A stretch of 20,233 bases of DNA from Nemertoderma westbladi (GCA_032718475.1 JAUCBJ010004474.1:1-20233), one strand, 5' to 3'. Counted from the first letter of the stretch, positions 1-10,743 are shown. The notes: generated by a model from the letters alone, not told the origin. Made by a program: numbers and translations.

Positions 1-535
1 CGTGCAAATTATTTACAACCTATCCAGTGCTTTACCGCCATCAGTGCCGTAATTGCATTGCAAATAGGCTAAATTATTTGCATCCCTCTTCCCGCAATTT
101 CGTGTAAATTATTTACAACCTATCCAGTGCTTTACCGCCATCAGTGCCGTAATTGCATTGCAAATGGGCTAAATTATTTGCATCCCTCTTCCCGCAATTT
201 CGTGTAAATTATTTACAACCTATCCAGTGCTTTACCGCCATCAGTGCCGTAATTGCATTGCAAATAGGCTAAATTATTTGCATCCCTCTTCTCGTAGTTT
301 CGTGTAAATTATTTACAACCTATCCAGTGCTTTACCGCAATCAGTGCCGTAATTGCATTGCAAATGGGCTAAATTATTTGCATCCCTCTTCCCGCAATTT
401 CGTGTAAATTATTTACAACCTATCCAGCGCTTTACCGCCATCAGTGCCGTAATTGCATTGCAAATAGGCTAAATTATTTGCATCCCTCTTCTCGTAGTTT
501 CGTGTAAATTATTTACAACCTATCCAGTGCTTTAC
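1..535. repeat. 100-bp tandem repeat array, about 5.35 copies
   Basis: Units begin at 1, 101, 201, 301, 401 and 501 with no length variation, and the last copy breaks off at about 535. The array probably continues upstream of the window. Copies differ by a few bases in an alternating way: units 1, 3 and 5 read CAAATAGGCT and units 2 and 4 read CAAATGGGCT, while units 3 and 5 share the ending CTCGTAGTTT. This suggests amplification partly as dimers. Every complete unit contains a perfect POU octamer ATTTGCAT (76-83 and every 100 bp after) and a TTGCA-T-TGCAA palindrome. Its place just upstream of the BEL leader makes it either element leader/LTR DNA or an unrelated satellite; the sequence does not decide. 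Confidence 0.95.
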
Positions 536-850
536 TAGGATTAATACCTAATATTAATTGCGTTATTATTAAAATATAATATCTTCTTAATGCATTACAT
601 TTAGTTATTTCATCATAGCAGGTGTTATTATTTGTTGCACAAGAGACGTGAGTATCTGTGTTACAAATATTCTAACATTAATAACACTAACATCGATTAT
701 TCTTTCTGTAACTCTAATTCAATTATTTAATTATTATTTTAATATATTCTTTGAATTTAGCTTATTCAATATAATTTTAATCACGTTCTGTACTGCCAAA
801 CTAATAATCAGTATTTAATTCAATAGATATATAAGAATTAAACTTCACTA
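536..850 (+). other. A+T-rich leader upstream of the BEL/Pao frame
   Basis: No gene is seen in this strongly A+T-rich stretch between the 100-bp array and the Gag-Pol start. It should hold the untranslated leader of the element. I looked for a primer-binding site and for sequence shared with the 3' flank and found neither convincingly. The 5' LTR may lie upstream of the window or be lost. An in-frame TAA at 839-841 ends the Gag-Pol frame on its 5' side. Confidence 0.5.
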
Positions 851-3800
851 ATGGCTCACTTACACCCTGTTACCGTTGTTACTCCGTCTACAATGTCACA
901 GTCACGAAGTAACTCTGTTGTTGATGGGTTTATTTGGGACGAACTACCAGTCGTTGCCAGTGAAGAGAACTTTCAACCTGCCAACGATAGGCAACCTCAA
1001 CATGGAATAACATCTTTGGAGTTAACCTCAGCTGATGACACAGTAATACAGGGAGTATTGTCGTCGCCATCACAGGTAAGTCTCATTCCAACGCGCCCTT
1101 CAGTCTCTAAACCAGAGGGTGCCACTAAGCCAAGCCGACCAAAGAGATATGTAGTTAGCACACGAGAAGAAAAATCCCACATAGACAGTATGTCACAGTT
1201 AAAACGCCGCCTGGGAGGTTTTAAAAGCCACTTCACAGGCATTGTTAAATCAATTACCAATTTGCATCAATGTGGCCCAGTGGATCTCAATCGAACCCAT
1301 TGGCTACAATTGAGAGATAAACTGAACACGGCATGGCAACGGATCAGCTCAGCATTCGGTCAGGCTATTGAAGAGTCTGCCCATCTCGGTGACATCCAGT
1401 ATCAAATATCATTTAAGACAGATTATGAGTTAGTAGAAAAGCAGTATAAAGCTGCTATTCATATGTTAAATGAACTTACACCTCAGCAGGCGGATGTATC
1501 CCAGTCTCTCCATTTATCTGCAGGTGACGCAAAACTTAGTACTAGTTTGAGTCATTTTGACTCAGTTCGTATTAACCGCTCGCTAATTGATGACTCTATT
1601 TTAGATAATGAACCGCTCCACATATCACAATATCCCCCAACTGATGTTACTCATAATGTCACTCAATCTTCTAGTACCGTCATCAATTCATTGAATAAGT
1701 ACATAGACAACACCAGTACACCATTCACTTGTATCACCACTCACCCTTATAATTTAATCCTTCTAGGTGACCTACAAGACAACCTTGTTGATGAGGATGT
1801 GGACAATGACGACGAAGTTTACCGAAATATCCGAACTTCTAATGACCAAGGAACAATTCTCTCAGTCAATAAACCACACCGACCTCTTGCACAAGCTGAA
1901 ATAAAACATACCAAAGACTCTCAAATAAAGTTACAGTCACAGAAAGGCAGTGAGATCTTAGGTAAGTTATCTAAATCCAATATCATTTCAAATGAAATCG
2001 CTAACAGTAAAACTAAAGAAAATAGTCAAAAATATTTAAGAAAAACTATTGACCTACAAAATTTAATCAAACCTTCAGATTCAATTTCCAATGTAAGCAG
2101 TCAGTATCATAGAAAGAAACAAGCTGACTGTAAAAGTGGATCTCGTATTTCATCTCGAGTATCGAAATTTTCTGAGACAAATGAGTCTTACATTCAAGCA
2201 ATGGAAAGAGAGGCAGAGATACAGAGATTCCTAGCAGAAAAGGATTTAGAAATTAAAGAAAGTGAAATGGAAATTGCGAGAAAGAAAATAACTAAGAGTG
2301 CTGAAGCTGTAGAATTACGAGCATCATTACTGCGCAGAGATGCTGAAGCACGAAAAGTTTCTCTAAGTGAAAATAAATCAAAACTAACTGCCAAAGCAAC
2401 ACCTCAGGTACCAGTTAGCTTTAGTGTTAGCGAAACTAATAATAAATGTAATTACCAGGATTGTAGTAGAACTGTAAATGACATCTTTCCACAGTCAGAA
2501 CCTCTAATAAAGTTTAATGACAAATTAAACCACAGTAGTGTAGTTGACAAACAAACTGTAGACTGTGACAAAGAAAAAATCCGTGTAACCACACATAAGG
2601 TATCTTGGCACCCCTCCCAGCCTCAACCAATACCTTCAGATTTACCGTCAACATCGACTACTTCCATTATACCAACAGCATCGCGAGTAACACCTCAAAG
2701 CTTGAAAGCACCTGACTATCAGATCGCACCTCCACGTACCTGCCAAGATTTTCATACATCTCAGGTACTAAATCCTCATGCATGTGCATGGCCATATCAA
2801 TCAGGTGTAACTGATCAATCTTGCCAAAACTCAATGGCTATACCGCATCCATATTATAGTCATGGTCAAGTACATCTTAATGAAACAAATCCACCTACAT
2901 TCATTTTACCGAATGGAAAATCCATTAACTCATGGCACAGTTCTCCAGTTCCTGCACCAGCACCATACCAACGGCAACAAATATCAAGACCCAAGTCTTA
3001 TGCAGACATGAATAGCTGCAATACCGATGCATACAATTTTTCCAATATTAATGCAATATACCCAAACAATACATCAGCTTCACATATCCCACCTCAGCCA
3101 AAACCTTTACGAGCAACCAATAGCAGCACGACACAATTGTCACATGTGCAAAAGGTGCCCCAATCTGTGCAAACATGTTGTGCAGCCGATCTATCAAGTT
3201 CTAACTGGATCAACCAAATGGTATCTCAAGAGCATATTGACAATACATTTAATCATCCACCATGTAATCCAGCACCTATGATCCATTCTAGAACAAAGCT
3301 TGGGGTTGACGACAGCCCAGATGCTACATTTGCTCGAGTCTTGCAGATAGATAATTTGCAAACAAATGCAATAAAATCTACAAGCCAGTCAATTTTAGAC
3401 CAAGCACATCAAGCAACGAACTGTCTATTAGAGAATGTAACCATGCGTCTTAGTATGCCTCAACGTGTTCCAACAAAGTTTGATGGTAATCCCACCAAAT
3501 TCATTAGTTTTCTGCAAAGTTTTTATGACCAAATTCACGTTAAGAACTTGCCAGATTCCGAGAAATTGTCAATGTTGTTACAATATCTCACTGGTCCCCC
3601 GAAGCAACTTATTGAAGGTTATGAAGGGCTTTCAGGAAGTTATGCTAAGGCATTGCAGATTCTCAGGGAGCGTTATGGTCATGCTACGCTTATCATTGAA
3701 GCCACAGTCAATGAATTGATCAATACAACAAGGATGGCAGCAAGTGATGGTCCACGTTTACGAGAGTACTCTGACAAATTAAACTACTCTATTAACCTAT

Positions 3801-6800
3801 TGCAGCATTTACAACGCCCAGAAGAATTGCACACAATGGTTAATATGCAGCGTATTATAGGAAACACTCCACAATGGTGCCAGTTGGGCTGGCGCAAGAA
3901 AGCAGATTCCATTCGTTCTGACAACCTAAGGGAACCAAATTTGTTTGAGATGGCTGGGTACATTGCGCAGAGAGCAAGAATACAGAATGACCCTGTATTC
4001 AAAATATCTTACCCTGATGATAAGCACTCAGATAAATACCAAGATAAATACGATAAATCAGCAGGTAAACAACCACCCCAACAATGTCCTCCACCTAAAG
4101 TAACCACACTGGTAGCAGACACACATAACCGTAGTGTCCCTTCAACTAGGTATCCAGCAACTAACTTTGTAAATGCTAGTTCATCTGCTACATCATCTAG
4201 GAATGGATTGGATTGGATTTCAAAGGATTGGACTGCGCGGATATGCGGTTTCTGTAATAATAAAGGTCATAGAATCTATACCTGCCCACAATTTAATGAA
4301 CTTTCCATTGAAGATAGATTAGATTCGGTCGAAACAAAGGGTATTTGCACCAACTGTCTGGGTGGGCATAAAGGTTCATGTACTTCACGATCATCATGTT
4401 TCATTTGTGGAAAAACTCATCACACTAAATTACATTCTAATAGACAAATAAAAGAACCACTCTCAGAACAATCGAAGCCATTGCAAGAGCCACGAAAGCA
4501 ACCTAAGGAGACCTCATCCAAGGAATCTTTAACAAAACTATTACCAATTCAATCTTCAAAATCAGATATGGCTCTTTTTATAAGACCAACAGTTCCTCAG
4601 AATTGTATGCTTCCTGTAATTCCAATACGCATTGCTTCCCTAAATGGTTCAAGTCTTACATCGTTTGCACTCCTCGATATTGGCGCCACTACCAGTTTTA
4701 TAGATAGAAAGGTAGCAGAACTAACTGGTATGGAGGTTGTTAACCGAACACTCATCATTACAACATTGCTAAAAAATGAAGTAGAAGTTACAATTGGTAA
4801 AACTGGTTGTATCGTTTCTGCTATCATGCCTGGATACAATACTATAATACATATTGATGACATTAATGTTCATGACAACATGCAATTTAATGCCCAATTA
4901 CCGGACATAACCATGATGCAATGGCCACATTTTCAGCATCTTAGTAAAGATCTTGATTACCCAACTGTAGATCTCCATAAGATATCTTTTATTTTTGGTG
5001 TGAACCTACCTCAAGTCCACTACCGCCAATCTCAGTGTTGGGGTAAGCCAAACTCTAAAGAACCATTTGCGATGGAGACTCCATTCGGCTGGTGCGTCGC
5101 AGGGCCACGAACAACTCCAATGAATCAAGATTTGGCATTCGTGATTGAAGAGTTACAACAGATAAATCCACCAGTTTCTCTCCAAAAACCCCTATATGAC
5201 AAGATAAATTCGCCATATGCTACTGATCCGGACAATGACTTATATACTCAATTGGCACACTTCTGGAGCCTTGAGGGCCAGGGATTCAGTCAGCCAAATA
5301 GTAAGGTTTATCAAACACCCGATGACCAACGTGCTTCTGATCTGCTCTTACAGAAGACTGTTCTATTAGCAGACAGTCATTATCAATCACCCCTACTCTG
5401 GCGTCATGACAATGTACGATTATTCAACAATTATGGTCAAGCTCTCAGTTGTCTAGTAGGTCTGCATCGTCGATTTCAACGAAACCCAGGAAAGGAGGAA
5501 GAATACCGTTCTATTATTGAGGGTTATGTTCAAAAAGGCTTTGTCAGAAAGTTACTGCCGGATGAATTAGCCGATGGCCCTAGAACCAACTACCTTCCAC
5601 ATCACTACGTTGTCAACCCAAACAAATCGAAAATCAGAGTGGTTTTTAATGGTGCTGCCAAATATAAAGGTGTGTCATTAAATTCACAGTTATTGGAAGG
5701 GCCTAATAAAACTAATCACCTAAGTGGCATCCTAATGCGCCTCCGACAAGACAATATTGCATTTTCTTGTGATATAGAAACAATGTTCTACCAAATCTGG
5801 GTGACTCCCGAAGACACCGATAGTTTACGTTTTTTGTGGCATAAGAAAGGATGTGAGCACCAACCACCAGATATTTACAAAATGTTAGTTCATGTATTTG
5901 GAAAGAAAGATTCCCCTTGTGTATCCGCTAATGCATTACAACAAACAGCATTGGATAATAAAGATAATTTTCCGGAAGCAGTCATTCAAACAATACTTCG
6001 CCATTTCTATGTGGATGATGGAATGAAATCTGTTCGCACCGTTCAAGAAGCCTTTCATCTCGCACAATGCCTTATAGCATGTTTAGCCAAAGGTGGTTTT
6101 CGTCTCACCAAATTTCTGTCAAATTCTAGAGAGCTAATGAACTTACTGCCACATACAGAACTTGCAGACCCTGCTGTCAATCTAGATCTGGACAAACTAC
6201 CAATAGCACGTGCACTTGGTGTACAATGGGACATTCAAACTGATACTTTGGGTGTCAAGATCATCCCACATCCGCCTGCAACAACGAAACGGACTTGCCT
6301 ATCACTTACATATAGTATCTTTGATCCTTTAGGAATAATAGCACCAGTATTTCTAATAGGAAAACGATTTATAAGGGGGCTCAGTATGTCATTACCCGCA
6401 GACTCATGGGATACACCCTTGTCACCTTTATTTCTAGACCGTTGGCAAGAATGGTGTGACCAGTTGCCACTACTATCTAATATAAAGATTCCCAGAGCTT
6501 ATTTTCCATTACGATCAGACACAGAAACAATTGAACTTCATGTGTTTTGCGATGCGTGTGAAACAGGGTATGGTGTAATAGCTTATTTTCGACAATTACT
6601 CCAATGTCACATCCCAGGTACAAATACTGCTGCAGCTACATGGACTCTTGAAGACCGATACATCACTGACAGTAATGTAACACTTGATATCAATGTAGCC
6701 TTTATTATAGCCAAAACCAGAACAACTCATCACAAGTTTATCTCAATTACCCGTAAAGAGTTACAGTCATGCGTTTTAGCTACTCGTGTCGCACAAACTA

Positions 6801-8884
6801 TATTACACGAGGCAGACATAACTGTCAATGTTACACACTATTGGAGTGATTCTAGAACAAGCCTGCAATATATAGCAAACCATGAGAAACGATATCCTAC
6901 ATTTATCCTCAACAGAGTTCATGAAATATGCGAGACATCAACACCTTCACAATGGCATCATATAAAGGGCAAAGATAATCCAGCCGATATGGCTAGTCGA
7001 GGTGCATTCCCCAAGAAATTTTTAGAAGATTCTCCCCTGTGGCTACATGGGCCAGATTTTCTCCGTTCACAAGACAAACAATGGACAGATGCTGCTCAGC
7101 AGTACACAGGAAAACAACTCGACAGTGACTTAGAGATAAAGTCAGAGAGAAAAGCTAGTTCAAAATCCCCACACGATGATGTCACACCAAACTTTCCAAA
7201 CGGCAGCGACAAGCTCCATGCCGTTCAAATAATGACTATCATCAATAATAAACCACCTATTGAGAAAACACTACTAGACAAATTAATGGAATATCATAGC
7301 GAATTAACAAATTTATTAACATCTGTGGCCTGGTTAATGCGTTTTAAGGTGTGGTATCTGGAAGGTTTTAGAACTCGTCAAACTAATAGGTGTTCCGACT
7401 CAGTAAAACTTAGTTCTACTACAACTTGCAACGATAAATCGAAGTCACCACATGTCATTCCCAAAGGTTCGTTGAAGACTGTACCACAGCGTATCCAGGA
7501 CAGGCCATCTGTACTACATTCATCAGAGCTTCAAGGAGCACTACTACAGCTTGTGGCAAGAGCCCAAACTGTATCATTTCCTATTGAATATGCTATTCTA
7601 GAATGTAACGGGAATTTACCCCAATCAAGCCGATTGATTCAACTCACACCATACATGGATCAACAGAAAGTTATTAGGATGTCGTCTCGAATCGTTCATG
7701 CAGCAATAGAACACGACACTAAATACCCTATTATTCTGCTTAATTCGCACATATTGAGTAAAACTATTGTTTGGTATACTCATGTTAAGCATTTGCATGG
7801 AGGCAGAGACCTAACTTTATCTCAAATACGTAAAAGATTTTGGATAATAGGAGGACCATCACTGGTAAAGTCTGTCCTTCATAACTGCCAAATCTGTAGA
7901 AAAAACAACCCTGTAAAGCTTAATCAAATTATGGCCCCTCTTCCCATAGATCGCATAACTGCATTTGAACCTGTATTTACCTATACCGGATTGGATTACA
8001 TGGGCCCAGTACGAGTACAACGAGCTCGATCCCCATTAAAGAGATGGATAGTGATTTTTACCTGTTTATGCAGTCGCGCAGTGACTTTCGATATAGCGGA
8101 GAACCTAACTGCTGGTGCATTCATTAACGCTTACCGCCGTTTCATTTGTGCCTATGGGAATGTTAAACTACTAAGATCTGACAATGGGTCAAATTTTATA
8201 GGTGCAGAACGAGAACTTACCGAAGCCATGGCCGGTTGGAACTCTAAACTGATCAACAATGCTATTGGGCCAGATGCCAAATGGGAATTCCAGGATCCTC
8301 TTGCACCCCATACATCTGGCGTGTGGGAACGCCTTAACCGTATTACAAAGAACTGCATGCGAGCAGTAATCAAAGAACGTCTAGTTTCTGAAGATGTACT
8401 CCGTACAGTCCTCGCGGAGGCAGCTCGAGTAATGAATTCCCGACCGCTCTGCAAGCTAACTGACGACCCAACATCAGATGAGGCTCTCACTCCAAACGAT
8501 CTACTATTGCGCAGAGCCGCCTCCCCTTGTCCTGGAGATTTTAATCCTACTGATATGTATTGCCGTCGCACTTGGCAACAAGCTCAAGGATTGGCAGCCC
8601 ATTTCCAAGAGCGGTGGGTATCAGAATACCTGCCAACACTCTGCGAACGCCAACGATGGTTTTTTAAGCGTCGCGATCTAAAAGTTGGAGATCTCGTTCT
8701 AGTCATGAATGATACAAAGTCCCGTAAAACTTGGGTAACAGGTGTTGTCGATTCCGTGAACGTAGGAATCGATGGACACGTTCGTTCAGCCCAGATTCGA
8801 TGCAGTGGATCGATATTAACAAGGAACATCACCAAATTGTGTCTCCTTGAGGAAGCGACATTCACTGACAAACCTAATAAGTAA
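851..8884 (+). CDS. BEL/Pao retrotransposon Gag-Pol polyprotein, intact
   Basis: One uninterrupted 2,677-residue frame; ATG 851 is the first after an in-frame TAA at 839. A charged coiled-coil stretch lies near residues 447-515. A DUF1759 gag domain follows (about 873-1050), then a CCHC zinc knuckle C1132-X2-C-X4-H-X4-C1145 and two more Cys/His clusters (from 1166 and 1183). The aspartic protease has D1276-I-G-A, where D-S/T-G is expected. Reverse transcriptase has D1641 in CDIETMF and YVDD at 1720-1723. RNase H acids are D1901, E1970, D2000 and D2046. Integrase has H2311/H2316, C2346/C2349 and D2382, D2444, E2493 (last in SGVWERL). DUF5641 ends the protein (about 2562-2670). The family makes gag particles, copies RNA to cDNA in the cytoplasm and integrates it in the nucleus. 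Gag and Pol share one frame, as is common in BEL. The protease change may weaken processing. Confidence 0.97.
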   Translation: MAHLHPVTVVTPSTMSQSRSNSVVDGFIWDELPVVASEENFQPANDRQPQHGITSLELTSADDTVIQGVLSSPSQVSLIPTRPSVSKPEGATKPSRPKRYVVSTREEKSHIDSMSQLKRRLGGFKSHFTGIVKSITNLHQCGPVDLNRTHWLQLRDKLNTAWQRISSAFGQAIEESAHLGDIQYQISFKTDYELVEKQYKAAIHMLNELTPQQADVSQSLHLSAGDAKLSTSLSHFDSVRINRSLIDDSILDNEPLHISQYPPTDVTHNVTQSSSTVINSLNKYIDNTSTPFTCITTHPYNLILLGDLQDNLVDEDVDNDDEVYRNIRTSNDQGTILSVNKPHRPLAQAEIKHTKDSQIKLQSQKGSEILGKLSKSNIISNEIANSKTKENSQKYLRKTIDLQNLIKPSDSISNVSSQYHRKKQADCKSGSRISSRVSKFSETNESYIQAMEREAEIQRFLAEKDLEIKESEMEIARKKITKSAEAVELRASLLRRDAEARKVSLSENKSKLTAKATPQVPVSFSVSETNNKCNYQDCSRTVNDIFPQSEPLIKFNDKLNHSSVVDKQTVDCDKEKIRVTTHKVSWHPSQPQPIPSDLPSTSTTSIIPTASRVTPQSLKAPDYQIAPPRTCQDFHTSQVLNPHACAWPYQSGVTDQSCQNSMAIPHPYYSHGQVHLNETNPPTFILPNGKSINSWHSSPVPAPAPYQRQQISRPKSYADMNSCNTDAYNFSNINAIYPNNTSASHIPPQPKPLRATNSSTTQLSHVQKVPQSVQTCCAADLSSSNWINQMVSQEHIDNTFNHPPCNPAPMIHSRTKLGVDDSPDATFARVLQIDNLQTNAIKSTSQSILDQAHQATNCLLENVTMRLSMPQRVPTKFDGNPTKFISFLQSFYDQIHVKNLPDSEKLSMLLQYLTGPPKQLIEGYEGLSGSYAKALQILRERYGHATLIIEATVNELINTTRMAASDGPRLREYSDKLNYSINLLQHLQRPEELHTMVNMQRIIGNTPQWCQLGWRKKADSIRSDNLREPNLFEMAGYIAQRARIQNDPVFKISYPDDKHSDKYQDKYDKSAGKQPPQQCPPPKVTTLVADTHNRSVPSTRYPATNFVNASSSATSSRNGLDWISKDWTARICGFCNNKGHRIYTCPQFNELSIEDRLDSVETKGICTNCLGGHKGSCTSRSSCFICGKTHHTKLHSNRQIKEPLSEQSKPLQEPRKQPKETSSKESLTKLLPIQSSKSDMALFIRPTVPQNCMLPVIPIRIASLNGSSLTSFALLDIGATTSFIDRKVAELTGMEVVNRTLIITTLLKNEVEVTIGKTGCIVSAIMPGYNTIIHIDDINVHDNMQFNAQLPDITMMQWPHFQHLSKDLDYPTVDLHKISFIFGVNLPQVHYRQSQCWGKPNSKEPFAMETPFGWCVAGPRTTPMNQDLAFVIEELQQINPPVSLQKPLYDKINSPYATDPDNDLYTQLAHFWSLEGQGFSQPNSKVYQTPDDQRASDLLLQKTVLLADSHYQSPLLWRHDNVRLFNNYGQALSCLVGLHRRFQRNPGKEEEYRSIIEGYVQKGFVRKLLPDELADGPRTNYLPHHYVVNPNKSKIRVVFNGAAKYKGVSLNSQLLEGPNKTNHLSGILMRLRQDNIAFSCDIETMFYQIWVTPEDTDSLRFLWHKKGCEHQPPDIYKMLVHVFGKKDSPCVSANALQQTALDNKDNFPEAVIQTILRHFYVDDGMKSVRTVQEAFHLAQCLIACLAKGGFRLTKFLSNSRELMNLLPHTELADPAVNLDLDKLPIARALGVQWDIQTDTLGVKIIPHPPATTKRTCLSLTYSIFDPLGIIAPVFLIGKRFIRGLSMSLPADSWDTPLSPLFLDRWQEWCDQLPLLSNIKIPRAYFPLRSDTETIELHVFCDACETGYGVIAYFRQLLQCHIPGTNTAAATWTLEDRYITDSNVTLDINVAFIIAKTRTTHHKFISITRKELQSCVLATRVAQTILHEADITVNVTHYWSDSRTSLQYIANHEKRYPTFILNRVHEICETSTPSQWHHIKGKDNPADMASRGAFPKKFLEDSPLWLHGPDFLRSQDKQWTDAAQQYTGKQLDSDLEIKSERKASSKSPHDDVTPNFPNGSDKLHAVQIMTIINNKPPIEKTLLDKLMEYHSELTNLLTSVAWLMRFKVWYLEGFRTRQTNRCSDSVKLSSTTTCNDKSKSPHVIPKGSLKTVPQRIQDRPSVLHSSELQGALLQLVARAQTVSFPIEYAILECNGNLPQSSRLIQLTPYMDQQKVIRMSSRIVHAAIEHDTKYPIILLNSHILSKTIVWYTHVKHLHGGRDLTLSQIRKRFWIIGGPSLVKSVLHNCQICRKNNPVKLNQIMAPLPIDRITAFEPVFTYTGLDYMGPVRVQRARSPLKRWIVIFTCLCSRAVTFDIAENLTAGAFINAYRRFICAYGNVKLLRSDNGSNFIGAERELTEAMAGWNSKLINNAIGPDAKWEFQDPLAPHTSGVWERLNRITKNCMRAVIKERLVSEDVLRTVLAEAARVMNSRPLCKLTDDPTSDEALTPNDLLLRRAASPCPGDFNPTDMYCRRTWQQAQGLAAHFQERWVSEYLPTLCERQRWFFKRRDLKVGDLVLVMNDTKSRKTWVTGVVDSVNVGIDGHVRSAQIRCSGSILTRNITKLCLLEEATFTDKPNK

Positions 8885-9552
8885 TTAACTAACAAACAAT
8901 AATTGCACCATAAATGTAAAATTTAATATTAGTACGTAACTAATAATATCACTTAGTAGAGATTCATTTTCAGGAAATTCAAAAAAACAAGGTAAATTTC
9001 GCGCAAGTATCGGCTTATTATTTATCTAGAGATTTCTTCAGAAATTTCGTCTTTCCTACTTTATTTTATTCTGAAATAACTTTATTTTCCCGCTAATTTC
9101 CCTCACTCACAGGTTACATTTGGAATAATAATGTTTCATTGTTTCACAATTCAGTGTATAATATTTTCATTCCGTATTCTTTATTTGGTAATACTAATAT
9201 AACTAATATTAACATTATATTTTCTATTCATCCACATTTAACCCTGGTGATAGCATCTGACTATATATGTTTTGTTACAGTAACAAAGTAATATCAAACT
9301 TATTGTAAATACTTTATAGACATTATATAATTACCTATTTTATATAGTTACTATTACATACCTTATATAGTATTAACGTTATAACAAAACACTATTATTT
9401 TAGATGTTTAGACCGATTTATACACTGAATCGTCCGAAGTATCCTAAACAATGGGACAAAAGAGACCATGGCACTAGCGACCTAAATCGTTTCCCTTTCC
9501 GAGTTCTAACAGTATCAAATCCAAGAGTCCATGTTTCTTCGGTTACGTTATT
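8885..9552 (+). other. A+T-rich 3' flank of the BEL element
   Basis: No gene is supported. The segment should contain the 3' untranslated region and possibly part of a 3' LTR. A purine run at about 8978-8996 is a weak polypurine-tract candidate. A short palindrome TGTTAC-A-GTAACA near 9273 is the only TG-starting candidate edge I noticed. A 67-codon open frame at 9404-9607 runs into the minisatellite and has no recognisable domain. Confidence 0.4.
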
Positions 9553-10020
9553 GTTCTCAACGAACTCTGTTAAGAAGTGTGTTAATGTTCTCAACGAACT
9601 CTGTTAAGAAGTCTTTGCGTTAATGTTCTCAACGAACTCTGTTAAGAAGTCTTTGCGTTAATGTTCTCAACGAACTCTGTTAAGAAGTCTTTGCGTTAAT
9701 GTTCTCAACGAACTCTGTTAAGAAGTCTTTGCGTTAATGTTCTCAACGAACTCTGTTAAGAAGTCTTTGCGTTAACGTTCTCAACGAACTCTGTTAAGAA
9801 GTCTTTGCGTTAATGTTCTCAACGAACTCTGTTAAGAAGTCTTTGCGCGTTAATGTTCTCAACGAACTCTGTTAAGAAGTCTTTGCGTTAATGTTCTCAA
9901 CGAACTCTGTTAAGAAGTCTTTGCGTTAATGTTCTCAACGAACTTTGTTAAGAAGTCTTTGTGTTAATGTTCTCAACGAACTCTGTTAAGAAGTCTTTGC
10001 TATTGTTCTCAACGAACTCG
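9553..10020 (+). repeat. 38-bp minisatellite, about 12.4 copies
   Basis: Units start with GTTCTCAACGAAC at 9553, 9587, 9625, 9663, 9701, 9739, 9777, 9815, 9855, 9893, 9931, 9969 and 10005. Most are exactly 38 bp and nearly identical. The first is 34 bp, one has an extra GC (40 bp), and the last full one is 36 bp. Each unit carries a GTTC-TCAAC-GAAC dyad. The homogeneity suggests recent expansion or gene conversion. The array may lie in the 3' LTR or 3' flank of the BEL element, but this is not shown. Confidence 0.96.
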
Positions 10021-10729
10021 AAAGAAATTGTTACGCTATTAAACTCAAGACCTCAGATACAAAGTTGCAGTTTTCGACTACGATCTCAGTTTAGAAGTCT
10101 CCAGAATTTTGACGATTAAATTAAGATTCGACGAATTCTAATGTAATCTCCATTTCTATGATCCTTTATACTTCGCTCGAGTCAAGACTGGTGGAAGTGT
10201 TCAGTAAACATTATGTTTTTAAATACATGCAATTTAATTAATAATGATTGTGCATCATTCTAGTACAGTAGGGGCGAAGCTCCTGGGTTTTAATTTACTT
10301 TCAGTTTTGGTGCTGTAGGCCCTAGGTGTACATAGGTAGCTTAAGGAAGTTTGTGTTGCACCACTTTCCCGATTCAACAGTTTTTCGTAAACATTGTCTG
10401 CTTACCAGTATACAGTGTAAACTTTTCTGGAACAAACAATGTTTCCGGGAGGCAGTGTATTGGCTGGCGGCCACGGAAAAGTGTTGCAACGCGACTTCAT
10501 ATTATTCTTAGATAGGGTGCAGTTTAGAGTAGGTAGAATATTTCTGTTTAGTCCAGTATGCATTAGTAGCCCTCAGCCCATCTTATATTATTCATTCCAA
10601 AACCCAATATTAGTAAGTCAAGTAACAATAGTCGGTCGCCATATTTCAATATTGCCTTACTATTATTCACAGTGTAACCTCGTATCTCTAGCTCTAGTAC
10701 AGCCACATTTATTACTTTACTGTGCTCTG
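10021..10729. other. Intergenic stretch without a supported gene
   Basis: Two overlapping open frames here (10326-10511 and 10439-10738) have no recognisable domain or coding signature and I do not call them. The segment contains GGGCGAAGCTCC at 10272-10283, whose exact reverse complement lies at 14895-14906 beyond the LINE. Otherwise I see nothing. Confidence 0.5.
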
Positions 10730-10743
10730 ATTGGTTGACCAAT
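10730..10743. promoter_or_regulatory. Inverted pair of CCAAT boxes
   Basis: ATTGGT-TG-ACCAAT gives back-to-back CCAAT motifs on both strands. It lies about 180 bp upstream of the TATA-like sequence at 10924, a spacing possible for a distal CCAAT element in a metazoan promoter. The functional role is inferred from motifs only. Confidence 0.35.

Larger units (their letters stand above)
536..9552 (+). mobile_element. BEL/Pao LTR retrotransposon, boundaries not resolved
   Basis: The core is the intact Gag-Pol frame. The outer limits given are only the inner edges of the two flanking tandem arrays. LTRs are expected for this order, but no long direct repeat is visible between the DNA before 851 and after 8884. 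The 5' LTR may be outside the window, and either array could be part of an LTR or untranslated region. The domain order (gag DUF1759, protease, RT, RNase H, integrase, DUF5641) is that of BEL/Pao, not of Gypsy or Copia. I see no envelope-like gene downstream. The undisturbed 8-kb frame suggests a fairly young copy. Confidence 0.75.

Noticed and set aside
1-535. CRISPR-like array
   Set aside because: The units are contiguous 100-bp repeats with no distinct spacers, and the context is a eukaryotic transposon. The same applies to the arrays at 9553 and 11014.
536-9552. Identifiable LTR pair around the BEL frame
   Set aside because: By eye I found no long direct repeat shared between the 5' and 3' flanks, only A+T-rich chance words. 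A self dot-plot of a larger window would decide.
10326-10738. Two small plus-strand frames
   Set aside because: No domain, they overlap in different frames, and they lie in probable promoter or repeat DNA.
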